Assembly (NCBI GenBank): GCA_016931535.1 | Contig: JAFGEP010000044.1 | Location: 1 to 64,000 of the forward strand | Direction of reading: 5' to 3' | Origin: Bradymonadales bacterium | GTDB taxonomy: Bacteria > Myxococcota_A > Bradymonadia > JAFGEP01 | DNA: 64,000 nucleotides | Shown: positions 17,203 through 26,746 of the stretch, piece by piece | How positions within the stretch are numbered: position 1 is the stretch's first letter | How the letters are laid out: every line of letters begins with the position of its first letter | The notes under the pieces: generated by a model | Database searches by the model: none | Told to the model about the DNA's origin: nothing | Seen by the model: the letters and a program-made list of their open reading frames with translations, nothing else | Translations under genes and position numbers: made by a program

Positions 17203-18243
17203 CTTCATATCTCTCAGACCGCCGGACCGCTCCTCACTGCCCAGAAAGACCCCACCGACCAGGCCGACGAAATCGTCCACCGGCTCTGCATCGCACAACA
17301 CCATCAGGGCGAGCGCCCAGCCGCGCGCCGTGTTGGCTGGATGGTATCCTCCCCCGCCCAGAACCAGAAGCGGTCGATCCAGCTTCCGCAGCTCCTCGGC
17401 GATCTCGGCGATCGCGTTGTTGGTCAGCCGCAGGTGGGCGAGTGGATCGCCGTTGAGCACATCCATCCCCATCTCGAAAAGGATGAGGTCGGGAGCAAAG
17501 CGATCTACAAGAGGCATCACGATCGAATCGAACACACGCTGGTACTGCTCGTCGTCGGTGCCCTCGGGGAGCGGCAGGTTCACGTTGTACCCGGTCCCCG
17601 GCCCCACGCCGAGCACGGTCTCGAATCCACCCCAGGGATACAGGGTCTTACCCGATTCATGCATCGAGAGGGTCAGCACTCGGGGATCCGCGATCAGCGC
17701 CTCCTCGGTTCCGTTCCCGTGGTGGACATCCAGGTCGAGGCAGGCAACCTTCAAACCCCGGTCGGCCAGTTCGCGGCAAGCGATCACCACGTCGTTCAGG
17801 TAGCAGAACCCTTCGGCATAGGCCGGACCGGCATGGTGAAATCCACCGATCGGGTTGAAGGCGACCTCGAGATCCTTGTCCGCCAGCGCACGAGCCCCAG
17901 CTAGCGTGGCACCCACTGCCAGTGAAGCCAGTTCGAACAGACCGGCAAAGATGGGGCAGTCCTCGCTCCCGATACCGTAGGCCAGCATCTCGGGGCTGAA
18001 CTCCCCTCGCCCGGCCCGCTCCAGCAAGTCCAGGTACTCCACCTGGTGAAACCGTTCCAGAACCGCTCTGGGAGCTGGTGAAGCTGTTCGCTGCTCGACC
18101 TCGGGACGGGACAGGAACCCCTCGCGCCTCAAGATATCCAACAACATGCGAGCCCGTTCCGGCCGAAAGGGATGTCCCGAGGGATAGGTGAGATCCTCAT
18201 AGCCTTCATAACCATACAAGCCTACACGCCGCCTGGTCGACAA
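17104..18243 (-). CDS. Histone deacetylase family (class II / AcuC-like) zinc hydrolase
   Basis: 379 residues from a TTG at 18243, chosen because AAGGAGG lies 6 nt upstream and because the family N-terminus begins near GYEDLTYPSGHPFRPERA. Active-site elements are intact: the His pair in GGFHHAGPA, zinc ligands in CLDLDVHHGNGTEE and in FEMGMDVLNGDP, and the transition-state Tyr in GGGGYHP. Bacterial members are deacetylases of small molecules such as acetylpolyamines, or of proteins (acetyl-CoA synthetase in AcuC), so the substrate is not predictable. The 3' end overlaps the Asp-repeat lipoprotein by 99 nt on the opposite strand. Confidence 0.9.
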   Translation of the reverse strand: MSTRRRVGLYGYEGYEDLTYPSGHPFRPERARMLLDILRREGFLSRPEVEQRTASPAPRAVLERFHQVEYLDLLERAGRGEFSPEMLAYGIGSEDCPIFAGLFELASLAVGATLAGARALADKDLEVAFNPIGGFHHAGPAYAEGFCYLNDVVIACRELADRGLKVACLDLDVHHGNGTEEALIADPRVLTLSMHESGKTLYPWGGFETVLGVGPGTGYNVNLPLPEGTDDEQYQRVFDSIVMPLVDRFAPDLILFEMGMDVLNGDPLAHLRLTNNAIAEIAEELRKLDRPLLVLGGGGYHPANTARGWALALMVLCDAEPVDDFVGLVGGVFLGSEERSGGLRDMKLYAGGPDRDSLVAEVDRLIEFHREHLFPLFGL

Positions 18244-18453
18244 GCCCCACCTCCTTGCTCGCGCTGCTGTCGGACTGTGAGGGTCCAACTGTAATATCTC
18301 ACCATAACGCCTGCCATTGTGCCTGCCAACAGCTCGGGACGACCGCCCTTTACTTCCCCACTCTCGGCGGCCTACCAGCTGCAACCCGTTTCGATGTGCC
18401 CTTCCCCTTCCCGAAGGGGTACACCGCAGGAAAAAGAGGTCGTGCGAGTTGAC

Positions 18454-20610
18454 TCACTCCTCGGAGGTCACTTCAAACTCGTCCGAATAGACCTCGTAGT
18501 CGGTCACCTCGTCACCGACCACCGCTTGTCCTGTGACCTTCAGCCTGAACAGGCCGACCAGGGGCGGAGTGGTGGAGGGCACATTACGGCTAGTGGGGAG
18601 GATCGCCGTCCAGCGGAACTCGCGGGCGGTGTGATCGAGTGACTGGTTGTAGCTGGGGTTGGCGGTGTCGAGGCGCATCTCGATCTCGTAGGCGTCACTG
18701 GCCAGAATTGTCCCGTTGTGTCGCAACACCGGGAGCCATTCTTCTGAGCTGTAGGTTTCCAGCTCCACCCGAGGAACCCCCAACCAGGGATCTCCGCCGA
18801 GAAAGGTGAAGGTTACGGCTTGTCCCCACTGCAGGGTCTGCTCGACCTCTTGCACCACGGTCTCCAGGGAAAGCGAGGGCTCCGGCTGGTAGTCCAGCCT
18901 GGAGTCCGACGGCAGAATTGGCCGGGTGAACTCCGCCTGGTGGAGAGACAACGGCGTGGTGGGGTGGAAAAAGTGCTCGGCCAGAGCGAGCAGCTCGGCG
19001 GAGATGTACTCCCCCTGCCTGGGGCCCCAGATGGCGCCGGAAGCTTCGTAGCCCCCCAGCCACCAGTAGTCGTAGGTCTCGCTGTACCCGCAGTAGTCCT
19101 GGGCGTAGCCGATGAACATCACATCTTCGAGCTCGCTGATCTGGCGGATCTCCTCGACGATCTGCAGGCCGATCTGCGTGCAGGGCTCTCCTGGAAAGGC
19201 GGCCAGCGCCAGATCGCCGATCCGTCCCACTCCGATGGAAGTGAGGTTGACCGTCCACTCCTCGAAGAGGGGAAAGCAGGTGTAGATCAGGTCGGAAGGA
19301 GAGGGGGGATCCCCTTCGCCCCAGCAGGCGGCGTCCAGGTTCATCCCGCAGTAGACGGCCCCATAGATGTGAGGCCACTCTTCGTAAGTATAGCCAATTG
19401 CCTCCATGCTCAGCTCGATGTCGGCGGTGAGAGAGGAGACCTCGATCTCGTTGCTGGTCTCGATGAGCTCGAAGGCGGGCATCACCAGATCGGCGGCCAG
19501 GTTCCCCAGGGTTTCGTAGCGAACCTGCTTGCGGGTGGTCCCTTCGGTCGGCTCGACCTCTCCGATGCCGGCGGGAGAGACATCTCCTCCCCAGGAGTCG
19601 AAAAACAGCACGGGGACCAGATGATCGAACCGTTCCTGGATCTTGTGCTTGATCGCACCGGCTACATCGGCGGTGAGCGTGAAATCGGTCATGTCGACCA
19701 CGGTGCTGTGGACGGGGTATGACAGGGCAGCCGCGATCGGCACGCCATCGGCGTCATCGAAGCGGAGGAGGGCCAAGGTACCGGTCATCATCTGCGGTGT
19801 CTGACATCTCCGGTCATTGCCGAGGGCGTTCGACTCCAGGAAGGTGTAGCCAAATCGGCCGGCTTCCAGGTTCGACAGGGCGGTGATGGCCAGATCCGCC
19901 AGAAACTCGATGAAGCGGTCGTAGTACTGGGGCCAGAAACGATCCTGAGCCAGAGCGTAGGCCGGATGAGTCGTCAGTCGTCCGGGACCTCCATGGGTAT
20001 GGGTGGCGCCGATGAAGATGGAATCGGCCAGGTTGAGTCCTGTTCGCTCCTCGAGCCGTTGGATGAGGGAATGCCGCGCTTCGGCCGAGATCCCGACCAG
20101 GTCCACGTTGAACAGCAGCAGTCGGTTCATGCCCCCTTCCAGGGCCAGCACCTTGGCCTCCGGGTGCATGACGATCCGATTGGTCGCCGGGAACCGGTCG
20201 GCAAATGGGCTGATCGGCCCGGGCGACGGGCCATACCCGCTTGTCCCGATACCCAGCGGTGCCGGCAGGGGACCGAAGGCGACTCCGACCCGGAATGCAA
20301 CCGGCTCCAGGATCGGATCGAGCGGGAAATCCGGAGGGACAGGGATCTCCTCGACGAGGTCCTCCAAGGCGTCGGGGGCATCAGTGCCGAGGTCGTCGAT
20401 GGGATCGGACTGCTCGGAATCGAATTCGGGTAGCAGATCCTGCTCTTCGGTGAGATCCTGATCGGCGATGTCCGGTTCCAGGTCGTCTACCAGGTCATCC
20501 TGGGAAACGTCGGTCGCCGGTCGCTCCTGGTCGTCCGAGCATCCCCACGCCAGAAAGAGGAGAAAAAACAGCGCTGCTGCGCGCCAAACGACTGCTTTTC
20601 GATCGATCAT
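18454..20610 (-). CDS. Neutral/alkaline non-lysosomal ceramidase-like lipoprotein
   Basis: 718 residues from the ATG at 20610 (GGAG 9 nt upstream). Signal peptide FFLLFLAWGC gives a lipobox, followed by a 75-residue Asp/Glu-rich tether. The domain from about 100 on resembles the N-terminal catalytic domain of neutral ceramidase: GATHTHGGPG (zinc His residues), MMTGTLALLRF, and a Ser-containing SWGGDVSPAGIGE in the place of the catalytic Ser motif. C-terminal beta domains follow. Neutral ceramidase hydrolyses the amide bond of ceramide, but divergent bacterial homologues may act on other lipids. Downstream of the large TPR gene on the same strand (gap 179 nt). Confidence 0.8.
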   Translation of the reverse strand: MIDRKAVVWRAAALFFLLFLAWGCSDDQERPATDVSQDDLVDDLEPDIADQDLTEEQDLLPEFDSEQSDPIDDLGTDAPDALEDLVEEIPVPPDFPLDPILEPVAFRVGVAFGPLPAPLGIGTSGYGPSPGPISPFADRFPATNRIVMHPEAKVLALEGGMNRLLLFNVDLVGISAEARHSLIQRLEERTGLNLADSIFIGATHTHGGPGRLTTHPAYALAQDRFWPQYYDRFIEFLADLAITALSNLEAGRFGYTFLESNALGNDRRCQTPQMMTGTLALLRFDDADGVPIAAALSYPVHSTVVDMTDFTLTADVAGAIKHKIQERFDHLVPVLFFDSWGGDVSPAGIGEVEPTEGTTRKQVRYETLGNLAADLVMPAFELIETSNEIEVSSLTADIELSMEAIGYTYEEWPHIYGAVYCGMNLDAACWGEGDPPSPSDLIYTCFPLFEEWTVNLTSIGVGRIGDLALAAFPGEPCTQIGLQIVEEIRQISELEDVMFIGYAQDYCGYSETYDYWWLGGYEASGAIWGPRQGEYISAELLALAEHFFHPTTPLSLHQAEFTRPILPSDSRLDYQPEPSLSLETVVQEVEQTLQWGQAVTFTFLGGDPWLGVPRVELETYSSEEWLPVLRHNGTILASDAYEIEMRLDTANPSYNQSLDHTAREFRWTAILPTSRNVPSTTPPLVGLFRLKVTGQAVVGDEVTDYEVYSDEFEVTSEE

Positions 20611-20789
20611 GCTACCGGGCTCCTTGCCAACTCCACCCTGAAAAAGCGGGGGCGCTCTCCTCTGACGGGCGCCTCCTTGACACCCAAGAGCATACACGGC
20701 TGGCCCATGGAATCCAGCCCTGGTGACGTCCAGGCAGAAAACCGGCAAATAGAGAGCCAGCAGTAAGGTCTCTCAGGGAGAACGAGGAC

Positions 20790-23700
20790 TCAATCGCTCA
20801 ACGCCAGCCCCAACAACTTCCGGTAGGAGGCGAACTGCTCGGAGGTGGTGAACCAGACCAGATCTCCCAGGATCTCCTCGGGCACGGGCTCGTCGGTCGT
20901 GCGTTTCAGCGCCTCCCAGGCGCTCATCACATCACCGCAGCAGATCAGTCCACCGATGCAGGCGCCCAGCTCGGTGGAGCGAATCCAGCCCTTCAACTCG
21001 TCGGCATCGAAACCCAGAATGGAACGGGCCTTCTCCCGTGCGTTCGACAGCACCTCTGGCGGGAGGGTGCTCATGATCTGTTCGGTCATGTCGTCGAGGA
21101 TCGCCTTGGCTGCCACCCCCTCGCCGTAGGCGGGCTCGCCGGTCCTGCACAGCGCGGTCAGCAGGATCTCGAGATCCCGCAGGGAAAGCGGCTCCAATCT
21201 CCCGGGCTCGAAGCTCTCGGTGGCCACCTCGACCCTGGCCAGCAGGCGGCCGCACAAGAATCTCTGGGCTGGCACCGGCAGACCCAGCAGGTCTCTGGGC
21301 AACAGGATGAAGGGGGGATCGGCCGGTTCCACCGTTCCCCGAGGAACACCGCCCAAGGCTTCCACCACCTCGAACCCCTCCACGCCAAGCAGGTCGGCGC
21401 AGTGTTGGAGCACCTGCCGGGCAGGATGTTCCGGAGGCAGTCTCGCCTCGTCCAGAGAAGCGATCCCGTATTGGCGGAGGTCCACGGGCAGCAATTGGGC
21501 GGCATGAGGTCTCAACAGGCGGAGGAGCGTTCTCAGCGGGTGATCTCCCTCAGGCAATGCCAGCCCCGACAGAACGCCAGAGGTCAAAGAGCCGGTCGGT
21601 CTGACGGGCACCTTGCGCCGTCGCTGCTTCTGGAAGTAGGCCTCCTCCTCCGAGGCGTCTCCCAGCAGCACCAGGCAGCTGCCAGCACAGAAGCTCTCAT
21701 CCGCGCGCCCAGCCTGTTGGCACAGTTCGTATAGCGCTCGAATGGATGCGGTAGACAGCGGATCGCCTTTGAGCAGAACCCGATGAAGGGAGATGATCTC
21801 GTCTACCAGGAGGGGATCGGTAGAAGGGGTGGCCGCAAGCCACCCGAGGAGCAGACGGGCGACCTGTTCGTTATCGGGCTGGAGGCGAAGCAGCTGGCGG
21901 GCCACATCCCTCGCCTCCTGGTGTTTCCCCAGGTACTTTTCCAGGATGGTTGCCCGCAGCAGGAGATAGGAGGGACGATCGGCCTCGGAGAGGTCGTTGA
22001 TGTGCTCCAGCAGAATCCGATCGACCGCCTCCCATTGGCCTGCCGATCGGTACAACTCCACCAGTCTAGCGAGGATGTCCACCCGTTTTGGGTGTTGGGC
22101 GACGGCTTGCTCCAGGGCCTCGAGCACCTGGGGGGAGTCCCAGCCGTACCGTTGGCCAAGGTGGTCGCTCAACTCCAGTATGTACTGGGCGCGAACCTCC
22201 GGGTCGGTCTCCAGCGCACCCAGCTTTTTCAGCGATTCTTCTCGACGCAGGTCATCCTTGAGGTGTTTTGCCAGGTCGGTCATCTGACGAAGTGCGGGCA
22301 GGTAGTCGGGATCCCGCGCCAGGATGGCATCGAGGCTGGCCCGGGCCCGGGCGGGATCTCCGAGGATATCTCGGCAAATCCGGGCGATATCGAGGTGGGC
22401 CTGAAAGAGGTCTTCCTGATCCCGAGTACGCAGCGCCACTCGATTCAACAGGACCATCGCTTCGGTCGGTTGGTCCATCTTCACCCGGAGATTGGCCATG
22501 GCCAGGAGCGCCTTGGCGTTGTCCGGATTGGCTTGAACAGACAGGCCCAAGTACCGCTCTGCCTCCCGCAGATCTCCATGCTCATCGAGGTAGACCAGGC
22601 CGATCTGAAGATGAATGGCGGATTTCAGGCTGGATGAGCTGGTCTGCTCGGCGGCTCGAGCCAATCGCTCGACCAGCCCCTCAAAATCCCGTCGCTCTCG
22701 CAGGATCCGGTCGATCCGTTCGAGCGCACCAGGAAGGGCTGGTTTGACCGAGAGCGCCCGATCCAGATCATCCAGGGCGCCTTTCCAATCGCCCTGCTCC
22801 ATTCGAATGTCCGATCGCAGAATGAGATCGACACTCAGGGCATCGGGATGGGTGACACAATCGAGCCCCGTTTGAAGGACCCACCCCAGAGACTGTCGGT
22901 CGGAGCGCCCCCAGTACCAGCCCTTGAGGGTATCGTAGGCGGTTCTACAGCAGGGATCGTCTTCCAGTGCCTGCCGATAGAAGCCGATGGCCGGCTCCAC
23001 CTGTTCGGTGCTCATCAGCAGATCAGCCAGGCTGGAAAGGGCCAGCGATTTGCGCTCGGGGGTCTCGGCGATCTGGGCCTGCCTGTGCAGCACCTCGATG
23101 AGCAGCTGGTTATCCCCTCTTTTTCGGGCCACCCGAACCAGGGCATTGAGAATCCGGTGGTCCTCTGGATTATCTTCGAGAAGGCGGCGATACAACTCCT
23201 CCGGGTCATGCTCGCTGGTCTGGCCATACTCGGCCATGGCTGCCAGACGTTTCAGGATAGCGGTTTTTCTCCTCGGATCGCCTTCGCGCTCCAGTCGTTC
23301 GGCAAGAGCCTTGGCCTGGTCGAGATGATCGCGGGCGGCTCCCGTCCAGGTGTCCCGCCAACGGATGACGGCCAGAGAGCCGGGTTGCCGTTCTTCATGC
23401 CTGCGCAGGAGATCCAGAGCCAATCTGCTGTTGTGGGTTCCCGCGCCCATCACCATTGCTGCCGATAAAGGCGGCAGTTCCTCGGCCAGCCGTTCCCATC
23501 CACCTCGTCTCATCAGGGATCGGAGCAGGAGCATCCGGGCAAGGTGATTTTTCGGGTCCTTTTCTCTCGCTTTTTCGTACAGCACTTCGGCCTGCTCCGG
23601 CGCTCCCGTCTCCTCGTCGAGCAACAGCCCGACACGGACGAAGGCCGGGGCGTTTCCCGCATCGGGCGGAGCGTCCTTGAGCAGGCTGCCTTCCAGCTCG

Positions 23701-25832
23701 GCGACCTCCTGGAAAGCACCAAGCTGGCGGCCAACCCGCAGAACCCCTCGCAGCGCCGGCCAGTAGGACCGATCGAGCTGCAGCGCCTGGTGGTAGGTCT
23801 CGCTGGCCTGCTCCGGCAGATCCAGCTGCTGCTCCTGCAACCGTCCGATACGGAAGAGCAGACGCACCCGATCGCTTTCATCCTGGGTTACGGCGATCTC
23901 TTGCCGGTAAAGGTCCACCAGCTCCGGCCATTGCCTGTTGGCATAGAACAGGCGCCCCAGGTGCTGGTACAGCTCGGGCAAGCTCGGATCACAGGCCAAC
24001 GCCTCCTGGTAGTGAAGCAAAGCCTGGTTGGAATCCCCCAGCTTTTCCTCCCAGATCTGGCCCATGCGAGAAAGAAGCTCGGCCTTTTGCCGAACGTTGG
24101 CCTGGCAACCGACCAAGGTTCGCAGGGTGGCGAGCATGGGATGATATTCCTGGCTCCGTTCGTAGAGCAGAACCAGCGCATTCAGGGCGGGTAGGTGGTC
24201 AGGCCGGAGCTGCAGGAGCTCGAGGTAGGTCTGCTTAGCCTGGTCAAGCTCACCCAGCCGGTTGTACAGGATATCGGCGATCTGTTCCAAGAGCTCGATC
24301 CGTCGTTCTTCCGTGGAGACGGATTTCAACTGCTCTGCCAGCAGATCCAGCAGGTCGGTGTCGCGCTGCTCCTTCTGGTACAGCTCCTCCAACAGCCGGA
24401 CGATCGGACCGAAGCTGCTGTCCAACAAGAGGGCCTGCTCCAGGTGAGCGATGGCCGCCTCCCGGTTGGACAGCTTTTCCTCCAGGATGCAGCTGCATCG
24501 ATAAAGGGCTCGCGCGCCCCGTCCAGGGTGCCTGCTTCCACCGGCCTCGGCCAAGTGCATCTGAACCAGATCCTCCCAACGCCCGGTCTGCGCGTACAGA
24601 CCCCCCAGAGATTGCAGGACCGGGACATCCAGAGGAGAGATGGCCAGTGCAGCCTCCAGCTCTTCGATCGCCTTTTCCGGTTGGTCCAGCCGAGTCTCAT
24701 AGATCTCCGCAAGGGAGACCAGGATCTCGACCAGGTCCTCTGCCCGGGACACCAGCCCCATCCTTGTGCGGAGCACATCGACCAGCTCTGCCCATCGCGC
24801 TTCCTGCCGGTAGAGATCGGCCAGCCAGTCCAGGATGACCAGATCTCTGGGAGCCGCGGCCGCAGCAGCTTCGGCGCTGGTAGTGGCCTGTCGAAGCTGA
24901 TGGAGATGGTTCGCCTGGACGCGGCTGAGAAGAAAGGAAAGTGGCCCTGCCTGATCTGGCCTGGCTTCGATCTGCCCCACGAGTAGTCTGGCGATCTCCT
25001 CCCAGTCTGTCTGATCGGGAGGACCGGCCAATGCCAGAGCCAGCGCCACCTCCCAGTCGCTCCCGGCATCCAGCGCCAGGGTGGCCAATCGCATCCGAGC
25101 TCCGGCGGCCTCTTTGCCCGCGAGCACGGCCGCGGTCATCAACAGGCTGAAACGGGTCTCCGGATCGGCCTCTCCCTGGGCAAGCGCGGTACAGAGGGAA
25201 GCCACCTCCTCCCAGTGCTTGTTGCGCCACAGCAGCGCAAGCAGCGACTCGGCCGCCTCCAGGTTGCCTGGATCGATCGAAAGAGCCTGTTGATAGCTCA
25301 AGACGGCCTGGGTGTCGGACCTCAGTGCCCGTTCCTGCAGAGCGGCCAGATCCAGCAGCAAACCCACCTTGAACGGAATACTGTCGACCGCTTCGGCCAC
25401 CTCCGCCAGCAAGGTAGCCGCCCGGTGTTGGTGGCGGCGATCGACCATCAAGCGCAAGATCGTCTGAACGAGGGCGGGAGACGTGGGGTCTCGCCGCAGT
25501 GCTTCGGATAATACCTGGAATGCCGAGCGGGTATCCCCCAGAACCTCCTCGAACAGCCGGGCCATCACACACAGGATTTGCACGGCCAGCGTAGCGGGTG
25601 CGGTGCTGACCTCTCTCCGATAGATCTCGATCAGAGTTCTCGCCCGTTCGATCTGCTCGGGCTGGATCGTCCGGATGGCCGTGGGCTGCGATTGCCTGTC
25701 GAAGACCGTCTGTTCGGCCCCATTCTCAGACCCCACCTCCCCTACCGTGCTCCCCGATGGTTCGGGCTGCTCCAAGATCTCCCCTGGTTCGCGGGTTCCG
25801 TCTTGAGAGTCAGCCTCTTCATGGCTGGACAT
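20790..25832 (-). CDS. Large tetratricopeptide-repeat protein
   Basis: 1680 residues with no signal peptide or membrane segment. About 25-30 tandem TPR-like helical pairs fill residues 60-1400 (for example LEQALLLDSSFGPIVRLLEE and YQEALACDPSLPELYQHLGR), many with the W/L-G-Y-A-F-A-P spacing. The N-terminus is polar and acidic, and the last 250 residues form a different, helical, less repetitive domain. TPR arrays hold protein partners; proteins of this size are typical of Myxococcota-related genomes. A TATAAT 41 nt upstream of the ATG (25873-25878) is a candidate -10 element. GGAG lies 8 nt before the start. Confidence 0.93.
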   Translation of the reverse strand: MSSHEEADSQDGTREPGEILEQPEPSGSTVGEVGSENGAEQTVFDRQSQPTAIRTIQPEQIERARTLIEIYRREVSTAPATLAVQILCVMARLFEEVLGDTRSAFQVLSEALRRDPTSPALVQTILRLMVDRRHQHRAATLLAEVAEAVDSIPFKVGLLLDLAALQERALRSDTQAVLSYQQALSIDPGNLEAAESLLALLWRNKHWEEVASLCTALAQGEADPETRFSLLMTAAVLAGKEAAGARMRLATLALDAGSDWEVALALALAGPPDQTDWEEIARLLVGQIEARPDQAGPLSFLLSRVQANHLHQLRQATTSAEAAAAAAPRDLVILDWLADLYRQEARWAELVDVLRTRMGLVSRAEDLVEILVSLAEIYETRLDQPEKAIEELEAALAISPLDVPVLQSLGGLYAQTGRWEDLVQMHLAEAGGSRHPGRGARALYRCSCILEEKLSNREAAIAHLEQALLLDSSFGPIVRLLEELYQKEQRDTDLLDLLAEQLKSVSTEERRIELLEQIADILYNRLGELDQAKQTYLELLQLRPDHLPALNALVLLYERSQEYHPMLATLRTLVGCQANVRQKAELLSRMGQIWEEKLGDSNQALLHYQEALACDPSLPELYQHLGRLFYANRQWPELVDLYRQEIAVTQDESDRVRLLFRIGRLQEQQLDLPEQASETYHQALQLDRSYWPALRGVLRVGRQLGAFQEVAELEGSLLKDAPPDAGNAPAFVRVGLLLDEETGAPEQAEVLYEKAREKDPKNHLARMLLLRSLMRRGGWERLAEELPPLSAAMVMGAGTHNSRLALDLLRRHEERQPGSLAVIRWRDTWTGAARDHLDQAKALAERLEREGDPRRKTAILKRLAAMAEYGQTSEHDPEELYRRLLEDNPEDHRILNALVRVARKRGDNQLLIEVLHRQAQIAETPERKSLALSSLADLLMSTEQVEPAIGFYRQALEDDPCCRTAYDTLKGWYWGRSDRQSLGWVLQTGLDCVTHPDALSVDLILRSDIRMEQGDWKGALDDLDRALSVKPALPGALERIDRILRERRDFEGLVERLARAAEQTSSSSLKSAIHLQIGLVYLDEHGDLREAERYLGLSVQANPDNAKALLAMANLRVKMDQPTEAMVLLNRVALRTRDQEDLFQAHLDIARICRDILGDPARARASLDAILARDPDYLPALRQMTDLAKHLKDDLRREESLKKLGALETDPEVRAQYILELSDHLGQRYGWDSPQVLEALEQAVAQHPKRVDILARLVELYRSAGQWEAVDRILLEHINDLSEADRPSYLLLRATILEKYLGKHQEARDVARQLLRLQPDNEQVARLLLGWLAATPSTDPLLVDEIISLHRVLLKGDPLSTASIRALYELCQQAGRADESFCAGSCLVLLGDASEEEAYFQKQRRRKVPVRPTGSLTSGVLSGLALPEGDHPLRTLLRLLRPHAAQLLPVDLRQYGIASLDEARLPPEHPARQVLQHCADLLGVEGFEVVEALGGVPRGTVEPADPPFILLPRDLLGLPVPAQRFLCGRLLARVEVATESFEPGRLEPLSLRDLEILLTALCRTGEPAYGEGVAAKAILDDMTEQIMSTLPPEVLSNAREKARSILGFDADELKGWIRSTELGACIGGLICCGDVMSAWEALKRTTDEPVPEEILGDLVWFTTSEQFASYRKLLGLALSD

Positions 25833-25872
25833 GGGTCACTCTCCTGTCGAATGCATCCGATCGAGAACGGGA

Positions 25873-25901
25873 ATTATAGGCTGCCCGGCAATCCCATACC
25901 A
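25873..25901 (-). promoter_or_regulatory. Candidate sigma-70 promoter of the TPR gene
   Basis: On the minus strand a perfect TATAAT (plus-strand 25873-25878) is preceded by a 17-nt spacer and a weak -35 (TGGTAT, plus-strand 25896-25901). The -10 lies 41 nt before the ATG of the TPR gene. The divergent DUF1573-like gene has its start further right. Confidence 0.45.
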
Positions 25902-26034
25902 GAAACGCGTCGGATCCGGATCGAAGTCGACCCTCGTCAACTTGCTGCCATCCTCCGGTTTGCCCTTGCCCTGGGCAATGCAATTTGAAAGACTGAGTTC
26001 GACTACAAACACCTCGGCGCTCTGGAGGCAGGTC

Positions 26035-26577
26035 ATGCCCAGGACCTTGATACTGACAATGCTCTTGCTGCTGTGCTGGTCGGCAGGCTGTGGCGGAACC
26101 CCGGCAACAGGAGAAAGGCAGCTACCGAGTTCACCCACGGCGAACGCGGATTCATCGCCACCACCTTCGGAACAGCAGACAGTCGGTCCTCTGGCTCCAC
26201 GGCAGCCTCTTCAGCCGATTCCGCATGACGGCCCCATGCAGGCCGACCCGGCTGTTCATGATTGCGGTGCGGTTCCCCAGCTGGCGGTATGCGAGGTCGA
26301 ATCCACTATCCTGAACAGCTCTGACGAGCCGCTGGTGATCGATCGCATCGCCCAGGACGTCTCCTTCTGGGGCGCTATCGGCCTGGTCGAGGAGCGCACC
26401 GGCTTTACCCGCACCCTTCCTTACACGATGGAGCCGGGGGAGCAGTTGAGACTGCTGTTCTCCTACCGATATCGAAGCGAGCATGACGAACCGCCTCAAC
26501 CCGGCGCGATGTTCGTACGGTACACCTGGTCATCGAACCGATACGAGTTACAGATACCCATCGACATCAGGCCATGA
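26035..26577 (+). CDS. DUF1573-like putative lipoprotein
   Basis: 180 residues. The signal peptide ILTMLLLLCWSAGC ends at a lipobox Cys, followed by a Pro/Ser/Thr-rich linker. The C-terminal half (CGAVPQLAVCEVESTILNSS, then DEPLVIDRI and PYTMEPGEQLRLLFSY) matches the DUF1573/ASPM-like immunoglobulin fold that contains a Cys-based core and often serves as an adhesive or structural domain. GGAGG lies 7 nt before the ATG at 26035. Divergent from the TPR gene. Function unknown. Confidence 0.72.
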   Translation: MPRTLILTMLLLLCWSAGCGGTPATGERQLPSSPTANADSSPPPSEQQTVGPLAPRQPLQPIPHDGPMQADPAVHDCGAVPQLAVCEVESTILNSSDEPLVIDRIAQDVSFWGAIGLVEERTGFTRTLPYTMEPGEQLRLLFSYRYRSEHDEPPQPGAMFVRYTWSSNRYELQIPIDIRP

Positions 26578-26746
26578 AGGGGCGAAGGCAGCGCCTTGAG
26601 AACCTCCCGCTGACCCTGGACAGATCTGCAGTCATCACCCCCACCTACACTTTTTGGCTCGATCCCTGAAAACCTTCCGGCTGACGCCCGATAACTGACC
26701 GGCACCACCTGATGGTCAGTCAGAGCGTGGTACGGGAGGTCAACCG

